DNA of 64,000 nucleotides from Planctomycetota bacterium (lineage in GTDB: Bacteria; Planctomycetota; PLA2; JAEUHO01), in assembly GCA_020631815.1 (NCBI GenBank), contig JACKGW010000003.1, positions 124,001 to 188,000 of the forward strand, in the 5' to 3' direction. Below the pieces are notes generated by a model, which did not search any database, was not told the origin of the DNA, and was given only the letters and a program-made list of their open reading frames with translations. Position 1 is the first letter of the stretch; every line of letters starts with the position of its first letter. The position numbers and the translations under genes were made by a program. This document shows, in pieces, positions 45,701 through 53,040 of this stretch.

Positions 45701-47376
45701 CGCTGGTCGGACACGGTGACCTCGATCACCTGGCGCCCCTGACGCTGGAGGTCCAAGCCGCCGTTCGTCGTGAAGATGGCACCCGTGATGTTGGCGTTGA
45801 TACCCGTCGGGCGACCCGCCGGGCTGTTGGCCGGGTGCCAGCCGATGCCGCGCGGGTCCCAGTCGCTGACGCTCCACGCGTAGGTGCCAGCAACCTCGCC
45901 CAGGTCCAGCATGCGCTGGCTGGCATGCGGGGCGTCCGTGTAGCCGTCGAACGGCGCGCCGCCGGTGGCGATCATCTGCGTGGTCCGCGGCTGCTGCACC
46001 TCGAACTCCGGCAGCGTGCCGACGCCGTCCGGCGTGTTGGCGAGGAACGTGTTGCTGCCGTTGCCGTCGACGAGGAACGAGTCGACCATGAGCAGCGGAA
46101 CGCCGGCATCGATGTCGAAGGCGAATTGCGCAAAGGCGTGCTGACCGCGCTCGTTGGGGACCGTCGCGCTGTAGGCGTGCACGTTGATCGTGAACGAGCC
46201 GAAGCGACGCGGCACACCGGTGATGCTGCCGGCCTGGCCGCCGTCCTCGATCAGGTAGATCCCCTCGGGCGGAGCCGGGTAGTACGGGCCGAGCGCCGCA
46301 GGAGCCGGGTAGCTGGCCGCCGAGAGCTTGTTGCTGGCGCCGCCCGTCGGTGCCACGGTAAAGTTCGTGATCGAGGGGAAGGTCGGCGCGGAGGGCGGGC
46401 TGTAGACCCACGCCGAGCTCGTGTTGTCCAGGTCCGTCGGCAGGTCAGCCGTCAGCTCGAACTTGAACGGCGGCACGCCGTCCACGATCTGGAGGGCGTC
46501 GCCGTAGGAGACGCCGGCGGTGCCGTCCGTGATGTCCGCCGAGCCGACGATCATCGGGGGCGTGTCGATCTTCCACTGGAACTTGCGCACCGTCGTCTGG
46601 CCGACGGAGTCCGTCGCCATGACCGTGAAGCGGAAGGGCTTGCCGCCGTCACCGACCTGCTGGGGCGAGCCGACGAGGCTGCACGAAGCGGGCGGCATGA
46701 CGACGCCGAAGGGCAGGCCGTTGTCGTCGTCCGGGTCGGCCGGGTCGTCGATGATCGCGCAGGTGTACGGGCCGACGCCGCCAGCCACGACGAAGGTGAC
46801 GCTGGTGAAGTCGCCGTAGACCGTCTTGTCGAGCGCGTCTACGTCGCTGTACTTGAACGGGTCGTTGTAGAGCGCCGCCGGGATGCTGGGCGGGTCGGAG
46901 TCCACGATGACCACCGAGCCCTGGCCCACGCTCCACGTGAAGTCGGCCGTCATCGAGACGGCGGGCCTGCAGCCGCGGTCGAGGATCTCGAGGCGGAAAG
47001 CGAAGCTGCCGTCCTCCAGGGCGGTGCCGACCAAGTGGTGGCGGTCCACCGCGGGGACGCCCGGGCCCTCGATGTTGGCCTGGCGGTCGTCGATGGAGAT
47101 GCCCTCGGGCAAGTCGCCACCGATCAGGCGGATGGTGTAGGGGCCGCCGCAGCCACCCTGGATCGGGAGGGCGTAGCCGTCACCGGCCAGGGCCTCGCCA
47201 GAGGTCAGCTGGGGGAGCAAGCTGCTGCCGAGCGACAGGGTCGGCGTGGTACCGGCGAAACCACTTCCGCCCCCACCACCACAACCGGCGCCGACGATCA
47301 GGGCTGCGAGGCCCAGAAGAACAGGGACCACGCGCATCAGGCGGATACCCTGTTTCCGATTCGAATGATGTGTCAT
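42793..47376 (-). CDS. giant tandem lipoprotein, copy D
   Basis: 1,527 residues. Signal VLLGLAALIVGAGC with five glycines; the residues before the lipid Cys (GAG) differ from the usual PA or TA. Domain order is as in A and C, with IIAESRQSS, AVSPNGRFAAFKI, ISDDGNRIAYGY, FSRDGNRLFFFGG, VNDAGDRLIFHY and FGTDGQRVYYSFG, ending LHASR. It groups with A and C (DWDPR, YNYSACPETTA). The ATG at 47376 has AAGGAG seven bases upstream. The frame stays open to 47679 but the signal peptide fixes the start. The leader is about 340 bases and contains a TGGAAA-TTTCCA hairpin (47401-47417) just before the ribosome site. Confidence 0.9.
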   Translation of the reverse strand: MTHHSNRKQGIRLMRVVPVLLGLAALIVGAGCGGGGGSGFAGTTPTLSLGSSLLPQLTSGEALAGDGYALPIQGGCGGPYTIRLIGGDLPEGISIDDRQANIEGPGVPAVDRHHLVGTALEDGSFAFRLEILDRGCRPAVSMTADFTWSVGQGSVVIVDSDPPSIPAALYNDPFKYSDVDALDKTVYGDFTSVTFVVAGGVGPYTCAIIDDPADPDDDNGLPFGVVMPPASCSLVGSPQQVGDGGKPFRFTVMATDSVGQTTVRKFQWKIDTPPMIVGSADITDGTAGVSYGDALQIVDGVPPFKFELTADLPTDLDNTSSAWVYSPPSAPTFPSITNFTVAPTGGASNKLSAASYPAPAALGPYYPAPPEGIYLIEDGGQAGSITGVPRRFGSFTINVHAYSATVPNERGQHAFAQFAFDIDAGVPLLMVDSFLVDGNGSNTFLANTPDGVGTLPEFEVQQPRTTQMIATGGAPFDGYTDAPHASQRMLDLGEVAGTYAWSVSDWDPRGIGWHPANSPAGRPTGINANITGAIFTTNGGLDLQRQGRQVIEVTVSDQRLPVAGVDVHEMALSVGPDVLIIAESRQSSTTTSGSNAADSTPHGDSMFIKKMQIVNNVAQRSPLDGGDMVATHIVPAIANLNALSNPLGRLISGVGKATYTGTGRDAGASDLLRVNVNSTGWWNDSWQLNPKAARSFMHGDATKPSYEYYASEYYNYSACPETTAVALPDITDGSVTHAPGAGVYTDGGKLYMFENDTHFGVFIIRDDARIYVPFAMQKGTWQGFGDYCQSPLNGTGAGASSSSHMRLAHMAVSPNGRFAAFKIMSSPTYPYENTGTSRTVLIDLAGDKSLGGDTYRIVGTSYSAGYLMADALTLTNEYLYLLVQRTTLDYENGWLQHNIYREPILGGTGTAQFAPGLPSNGISSYLSLPYHNITTSYFVSSYNGSTVYYNYYFYMGGSATNRTENDSAPIPFRVSADGSSCLLAAGPYNGATSGSSVHEFYAWVDKNGQGFRLASTTDRKMPYGGSQAHQARWGAAYYGYAGHQQWGKYEGPSGNLEISDDGNRIAYGYSEVGSWSGTYYSSYRTYYNSSWRDTRMNVMSATTSDDWASFSETAITAPYFGGSHVWRFGGLAFSRDGNRLFFFGGISQLEAQGTSDYAYYTTSNYRCSAYVTGTYYLFDFANASQVRSLLSSSDGGSGSNTYTSSSPFNPTSAARSTAWGLIAPRGGFWSANGDFLYICTEHPFSSTDPTCFRLVGINTTTATVNSRAANTGFAIGNWPSRYGFLTGATNIFGYYGAMISYNGPYGVQSLARVKMAEDTGVVFFGSHGQRYTYAANTSYASVYTIAYASSYALDAGHIECFSSDVGGDLQRLTPFSGDGSITSARGRNLQFIEVNDAGDRLIFHYNTGNTGGTTEYLNNLGKEGVGYISGIQLNPTTGALVSRTFALLEGTTGSQAGKVGSSQGRAGGSVAFGTDGQRVYYSFGPNASDENQRTIVAPRIDGDGNVDGSTTTRFGSGSRDAILHASR

Positions 47377-47715
47377 GCTCGCTCCTTCGATGGCTTCGAT
47401 TGGAAATCGTGTTTCCAGTCGATGATTGCGTGTGTCGCAGGACGCGAAACTCCGAGGAAGGCGAGACGTTGGGCGCTCTTCGGATGCAGCTTCCGCCCCG
47501 CATTGACGAGTCGGAGAGAGGCTCCGCATGAGTGCCCACGACAACCTGACCAAGGCACCGCGGCCGGCGTCCCCAAGAACCGACGAGGCCGAACTCGGCC
47601 GCGTACGTGCCCCTAGGGCTCGATATTCACCACGTCCTTCTCGGACGCCCGGGCTTGCTCCTGGCCTGGTGGAGCACACGACTGCGCCCTCGATTGGCCT
47701 GACCCAGGCTCGAAG

Positions 47716-47740
47716 CGTACCACCGATGCGAAGTTGCCAG
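47716..47740 (-). promoter_or_regulatory. shared promoter-like element before lipoprotein D
   Basis: Minus strand: CTGGCAAC, 9 bases, GTGGTACG, continuing CTTC as in copy A (CTTG). Confidence 0.6.
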
Positions 47741-47817
47741 CAAGGCCACCTCCCGGACCCGAGGTAGCCAAGAGTCCCAAGTTTCCATCAGCGACCGACC
47801 CAGCTCCCCCCCTAGCC

Positions 47818-47862
47818 CAAAACGGAGGCGACGCCCCCGGCCTCGAGGGCCGGGGGCGTCGC
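47818..47862 (-). terminator. intrinsic terminator of lipoprotein gene E
   Basis: A perfect 15-base stem (47828-47842 and 47848-47862; arm GCGACGCCCCCGGCC) with a 5-base loop, followed on the minus strand by CTCCGTTTTGGG. Confidence 0.9.
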
Positions 47863-47891
47863 GTGAGAGGGCGCCGGGGAGGCGCTGAGCT

Positions 47892-50800
47892 TCAGCGACC
47901 GGCGTGCAGCACGCTGTCGCGGGAACCCGTACCGAAGCGAGTGCCCGTGCCGGACTGCAGCGTCCCTGCCGCCTCGACACGCGGCGCGGCGATCGTCCGC
48001 TGGTTCTCGTCGGTCGCGCTCGGGCCGAAGGCGTAAAACACGCGCTGCCCGTCCGTTCCGAAGGCCACCGAGCTGCCCGCGCGACCGAAGGAGCCACCAA
48101 CCGCGCCGACCGCACTTCCCTCCGTGCCTTCCAGCAAGGTGAACGTGCGGTTGACCAGCGCGCCTGTCGTCGGGTCGAGCTGGATGTTCGCGACGTAGCC
48201 GATGCCCTCGTTCTGCAGGTAGGCGAGGTACTCGGTCGTTCCGCCAGCCGCGCCGATGTCGTAGACGAACGCCAGACGGTCACCCGCGTCGTTGACCTCC
48301 ACGTAGTGGATGCCGCGGCCGCGAGGCGTCGTGAGCGTGCCGTCGTTGGCAAACGACGTCAGGCGCTGCACTGCGCCCCCCACGTTGGACGAGAAGCACT
48401 CGATGTGCCCCGCATCCTTCCCGTAGGTGCTGTGGTAGCTGATGTTGTAGGCCGACCCGTAGGATGTGCTCGGCGCGGTCGAGTAGCGGTTGGAGTGGCT
48501 GGCCCAGAACACGACACCCGTATCCTCGGCCATCTTGATGCGCGCCAGGTCGTGGGCGCCCGTACCCAGGTAGGTCAGCTGACCGCCGTAGTAGACGCCG
48601 GCGTTCGAGTACATCCCGAACAGCCCGCGCTGCGTGGGCCAGCTCGCGACGGCGAACCCACTGTTGGCTGCACGCGTGTTGATCGTGACCGCCGTGGTGT
48701 TGATTCCGACCAAGCGGTTGCACGTGTTGTTGGACGACTCGATCGGGTGGCCAGCCACGATGTAGAGGAACCCCCCATCCTGGGACCAGAACCCGCCCAT
48801 CGGCGTGATCACGCCCCAGTTCGTCGACAGCACGCCCGGCGTGGGGTTGAACGGCGACGACGACGTGTACGTGTTCGAGCCCGTGCCGCCAGCGTCCGTC
48901 GGCATCAGCGAGCGCACCTGGGTGGGCTGCGCGTAGTCGAAGGAGTAGTACGTCCCGCCCACGAAGGACGAGGCGTTGTACACGCTCGTGCTCCACGAGT
49001 ACGTGTCCGTCGTGCCGGAGGCGTCGCGCAGGCCGATGCCGCCGAAGAAGTACAACCGGTTGCCGTCGCGCGAGAAGGCCAGGCTACCGAAGCGCCACGC
49101 ATGCGTGCCGCCGAAGTAGGGCGCCGTCACCAGCTGCTCGGTGCGCGTCGCCCAGCTGTTCGTGGTCGAGATCGAGACCACGTTCATGCGCGTCGTACGC
49201 CACTCGAGGTTGTAGTAGACCTGATACGTGCTCAGGTACGAGGCGCCGGAACCCAGCGTCGTCACCTCGGAGGTGCAGTAGGCCAAGCGGTTGCCGTCGT
49301 CGGAGAGCTCGAGGCAGCCGCTCGGCCCCTCGTGCTTGCCCCACTGGGCGAGCCAAGCGTAGGCGTAGTACACGCTGCCGAAGCGGACGCGGTGCGGGCG
49401 CGTGCCGCCGAACGGCGCCGTGCGGGCCGTGGTGCTCACCTGCTGGAAGCCGGCCCCATTCTTGTCCACGTACGCGTGGAAGGAGAATACGCCGCTACCC
49501 AGCGTCACACCCGTGTACGGACCCGCCATGAGGGCGCACGTCGAGCCGTCTGCACTCACGCGGAACGGGATTGGCGTCGCCTCGGCCTCGTTGCGGTTCG
49601 TGGCGTTGCCGCCCATGTACAGGTAGTAGTTGGTGTAGACGGTCGCACCGTTCCACGTGCTCGACAGGTAGCTCGTGGGCGTGTTGTGGTAGGGCACGCT
49701 CTGGTAGAGGCCCGCGGCGTTGGACGGCAGCCCCGGCGCGAACGGCGCGGTACCCGTCCCGGAGAGGATCGACTCGCGCAGGACGTTGTGCGCCAGCCAG
49801 CCGTACGGGCTGTTCAGGCCGATGGCGGACACCAAGCAGTACATGTTCGTGTTCGTCAGCGTCAGCGTGTCGGCCATCAGGTAGCCGCCGGCCACGGCCG
49901 GGCTCACGAGGCGGTAGGTCGCACCGCCGAACGCCTTCTCCCCCGCCAGGTCGAGCAGCACGACGCGCGACTGCGACGTGGTCTCGTAGAGGTTGGTGGG
50001 GTTGGCCATGATCTTCATGGCGGCGAAGCGCCCGTTGGGCGAGACCGTCATGTGGACCATCCGCATGCCGCTGGCCGTGGAGGCTCCTGCCCCGGTGCCC
50101 TGCAAGGGCGCCTGGCAGTAGTCACCGAAGCCGGTGTACGTGCCCTTCTGCATGGCGAAGGGGACATAGACCTTGCCGTCGTCGCGGATCACGAACACGC
50201 CGAAGTGCGTGTCGTTCTCGAAGGCGTACAGCTTGCCGCCGTCGGTGTAGACGCCGTTGCCGAGGTCCGCGGTGACGCTGCCGTCCGTGATGTCGGGCAG
50301 GGCCACGGCGCTGGTCTCGGGGTTGGCCGAGTAGCAGTAGTACTCGTTCGAGTAGTACTCGTAGTACGTCTTGCCCGTGTCCGCGTGCATGAAGGAGCGA
50401 GCGGCCTTGGGGTGCAGCTCGAAGCTGTCGTTCCACCAGCCGGTGGCTCCCACCACGACGCGCATCAGGTCGCTGCCGCCCGCGTCACGAGCCGTCCCGG
50501 TGTACGCCGTCTTGCCGACACCGGACAGGAGGCGTCCCAGCGGGTTGGTCAGGGCGCCCAGGTTCGCGGCGGCCGGCACGGCGTGCGTGGCGACCATGTC
50601 GGTGTCATCCAGCGGCGAGCGCTGCGCAACACCGTTGATGATCTGCATCTTCTTGATGAACATCGAGTCGTTGTGGCTCGTCGGGTCGTACTGGCTGCCC
50701 GAGGTGATGACCGAGGACTGGCGGCTCTCCGTGATGATCACGACGTCGGGACCGACGGACAGGGCCAACTCGTGGCTGTCGACCTGCGGAGTGGGCAGAC

Positions 50801-52475
50801 GACGGTCGCTGACCGAAGCCAGGATCACCTGTCGGCCCTGACGCTCGAGATCCGAGCCACCGTTCGTGGTGAACACACGGCCGGTGATGTCCGCGTCGAT
50901 GCCGGTCGGGCGCCCCGAGGGGCTGTTGGCCGGATGCCAGCCTTGGTTGCGGCTGTCCCAGCTGGCGATCGACCAGTCGTAGGTACCCGCGACCTCGCTC
51001 GGGTCGAGCGCACGCTGGTTCTTGTGCGGGGCATCCGTGAAGCCGTCGAAGGGCACGCCGCCCTGGGCGACCATCTGGATCGTCCGCGGCTGGAGCACCT
51101 CGAACTCGGGCAGCGTGGCCACGCCATCGGACGTGTTGGCCACGAAGGAGTTGCTGCCGTCGCCGTCGATCACGAACGTGTCGACCATCGTGAGCGCGTT
51201 GCCCGCGCCGATCGTGAAGCCGAGCTTGGCGAACGCGTGCTGCCCGCGCTCGTTGGGCACCGTCGTGCTGAAGGCGTGCACGTTGACGGTGAACGAACCG
51301 TAGCGACGCGGGAGGCCGGAGATCGCGCCCGCCTGGCCACCGTCTTCGGTCAGGTACAGACCTTCGGACGGCGCCGGGTAGTAGGGGCCGCTTGCCGCCG
51401 GCGCCGGGTAGCTGGCCGCCGTCAGCTTGTTGCTGGCGCCGCCGGTGGTCGCCACCGTGAAGCCGCTTGACGACGGGAAGGTCGGCGCCGCGGGAGGCGC
51501 CCACGTCCAAGTACTGCTCGTGTTGTCGAGCACCGTCGGCGCGTCGGCCGTGAGCTCGAAGCGGAACGGCGGCACGCCGTCCACGATCTGCACGACGTCA
51601 CCGTAGAGCACGCCCGCCGTGCCGCTCGCGAGGGCCGCGGAGCCCACGATCATCGGCGGCGTATCGATCTTCCATTGGAACTTGCGCACGGTGCTCTGAC
51701 CGACGCTGTCCGTGGCGCGCACGGTCATGCGGAACGGCTTGCCGCCGCTGCCGACTTGCTGGGGCGAGCCCACGATGCTGCACGAGGCCGGCGGCATGAC
51801 CATGCCGAAGGGCAGGCCCGTGTCGTCGTTGGCGTCCGCCGGGTCGTCCAGGATGGCGCACGTGTACGGGCCGACGCCGCCCGCCACGACGAACGTCAGG
51901 CTCGTGAAGGAGCCGTAGACCGTCTTGGGCAGGGCGTCGACGTCCGGGTACTTGAGCGGGTCGTCGTAGGCCGCCACCGGAATGGCGCCGGGCGTCGTGC
52001 CGACGATCGTCACGGCCCCTTGCGAGACCACCCACGTGAAATCGGCCATCGTCGAGGCGGCCGGGCGGCAGCCGCGATCGAGGATCTCGAGGCGGAAGGT
52101 CGCCGTCCCGTCCTTCAGGGCCGTACCCACGAGGTGGTGCCGGTGCGCCGCCGGGTTGCCGGGGCCGTCGATGTTGGCCTGGCGATCGTCGATCGAGATG
52201 CCGAGCGGCAGCGCGCCGCCGACGAGGCGAACCGAGTACGGACCACCGCAGCCGCCCTGGATCGGCAGCATGTGGCCGTCACCGGGCAGCGCCTGGCCCG
52301 AGGCGAGCTGGGGCAGCAGGGTGCTCGAGACCTGGATGGAGGGGGTGCTTCCGGCGTGCCCCCCACCGCCTCCCCCACCGCAGGCGGGGACCGTCAGCAA
52401 GAGAGCAGCCGCCGCAAGGAGCGCCGTCAGGCGCCCGCTTCGACTTCCCTTCCTGCACATCGACTGGTGCTTCAT
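47892..52475 (-). CDS. giant tandem lipoprotein, copy E
   Basis: 1,527 residues. Lipobox LLLTVPAC followed by seven glycines. Same architecture as the other copies: GLPFGMVMPPASCSIVGSP in the Ig-like part, IITESRQSS, then TVSPNGRFAAMKI, LSDDGNRLAYCTS, FSRDGNRLYFFGG, VNDAGDRLAFVY and FGTDGQRVFYAFG, ending LHAGR. It groups with B and F (SWDSR, YCYSANPETSA). The ATG at 52475 has AAGGAG seven bases before it; the frame upstream to 52835 is an extension without a signal peptide. A 7-base-stem hairpin (52499-52517) lies just before the ribosome site, in a leader of about 335 bases. Confidence 0.9.
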   Translation of the reverse strand: MKHQSMCRKGSRSGRLTALLAAAALLLTVPACGGGGGGGHAGSTPSIQVSSTLLPQLASGQALPGDGHMLPIQGGCGGPYSVRLVGGALPLGISIDDRQANIDGPGNPAAHRHHLVGTALKDGTATFRLEILDRGCRPAASTMADFTWVVSQGAVTIVGTTPGAIPVAAYDDPLKYPDVDALPKTVYGSFTSLTFVVAGGVGPYTCAILDDPADANDDTGLPFGMVMPPASCSIVGSPQQVGSGGKPFRMTVRATDSVGQSTVRKFQWKIDTPPMIVGSAALASGTAGVLYGDVVQIVDGVPPFRFELTADAPTVLDNTSSTWTWAPPAAPTFPSSSGFTVATTGGASNKLTAASYPAPAASGPYYPAPSEGLYLTEDGGQAGAISGLPRRYGSFTVNVHAFSTTVPNERGQHAFAKLGFTIGAGNALTMVDTFVIDGDGSNSFVANTSDGVATLPEFEVLQPRTIQMVAQGGVPFDGFTDAPHKNQRALDPSEVAGTYDWSIASWDSRNQGWHPANSPSGRPTGIDADITGRVFTTNGGSDLERQGRQVILASVSDRRLPTPQVDSHELALSVGPDVVIITESRQSSVITSGSQYDPTSHNDSMFIKKMQIINGVAQRSPLDDTDMVATHAVPAAANLGALTNPLGRLLSGVGKTAYTGTARDAGGSDLMRVVVGATGWWNDSFELHPKAARSFMHADTGKTYYEYYSNEYYCYSANPETSAVALPDITDGSVTADLGNGVYTDGGKLYAFENDTHFGVFVIRDDGKVYVPFAMQKGTYTGFGDYCQAPLQGTGAGASTASGMRMVHMTVSPNGRFAAMKIMANPTNLYETTSQSRVVLLDLAGEKAFGGATYRLVSPAVAGGYLMADTLTLTNTNMYCLVSAIGLNSPYGWLAHNVLRESILSGTGTAPFAPGLPSNAAGLYQSVPYHNTPTSYLSSTWNGATVYTNYYLYMGGNATNRNEAEATPIPFRVSADGSTCALMAGPYTGVTLGSGVFSFHAYVDKNGAGFQQVSTTARTAPFGGTRPHRVRFGSVYYAYAWLAQWGKHEGPSGCLELSDDGNRLAYCTSEVTTLGSGASYLSTYQVYYNLEWRTTRMNVVSISTTNSWATRTEQLVTAPYFGGTHAWRFGSLAFSRDGNRLYFFGGIGLRDASGTTDTYSWSTSVYNASSFVGGTYYSFDYAQPTQVRSLMPTDAGGTGSNTYTSSSPFNPTPGVLSTNWGVITPMGGFWSQDGGFLYIVAGHPIESSNNTCNRLVGINTTAVTINTRAANSGFAVASWPTQRGLFGMYSNAGVYYGGQLTYLGTGAHDLARIKMAEDTGVVFWASHSNRYSTAPSTSYGSAYNISYHSTYGKDAGHIECFSSNVGGAVQRLTSFANDGTLTTPRGRGIHYVEVNDAGDRLAFVYDIGAAGGTTEYLAYLQNEGIGYVANIQLDPTTGALVNRTFTLLEGTEGSAVGAVGGSFGRAGSSVAFGTDGQRVFYAFGPSATDENQRTIAAPRVEAAGTLQSGTGTRFGTGSRDSVLHAGR

Positions 52476-52810
52476 GTTCGCTCCTTCACTCGCAAGGCCC
52501 GGGACGCTTCGTCCCGGTTGATCGACACGTGCCAAGAGGGCTGCAACGCGACTGCGAAGTCGGGCTTGGCGGCGCAAGAGCGGGCACACGTTCCCCAGGG
52601 TCGCGGCGGTGTTCGACCGTCGTGGAGCCCAGAGGGATTCGATGTTCCGGGCTCGAGGGGGAAGCGCGCCGCGCGGTGCGGCGGGAGACCAAAGCGCAGG
52701 GCGTTCGCCCAGACGGGGGTCTGGCGAGGTCCGTCTCGTGGACCCGGACATCCTCTCGGGCGGCTGGGGCGCACGATGCGCCCCGCGCCGCGGTCTACGG
52801 AGGCAAGCGC

Positions 52811-52835
52811 CGTACCAGCGATCGACGATTGCCAT
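52811..52835 (-). promoter_or_regulatory. shared promoter-like element before lipoprotein E (weakest match)
   Basis: Minus strand: ATGGCAAT, 9 bases, CTGGTACG. Three bases differ from the consensus, but spacing and the core GGCAA and TGGTACG are kept. Confidence 0.5.
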
Positions 52836-52953
52836 GGGGATCGGAAATCAGGCTTCCACGGCATCGGCCTCCGGGCAGCAGGTCCCGGCCGTGGGCGCAT
52901 GCACGGTGCGGCGCCCGGTGCGAACTCGCACGTGGGAACAGGGATCTCCTCCC

Positions 52954-52993
52954 CAAAACGAAGCGTCCCCGGCCAGGCGAAACCTGGCCGGGG
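52954..52993 (-). terminator. intrinsic terminator of lipoprotein gene F
   Basis: A perfect 11-base stem (52967-52977 and 52983-52993; arms CCCCGGCCAGG and CCTGGCCGGGG) with a 5-base loop, followed on the minus strand by CTTCGTTTTGGGG. Confidence 0.9.
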
Positions 52994-53040
52994 AACAGGG
53001 GCCCCGCGGAACTCCGCAGGGCCGCCGGGGGGGAAGGCGG

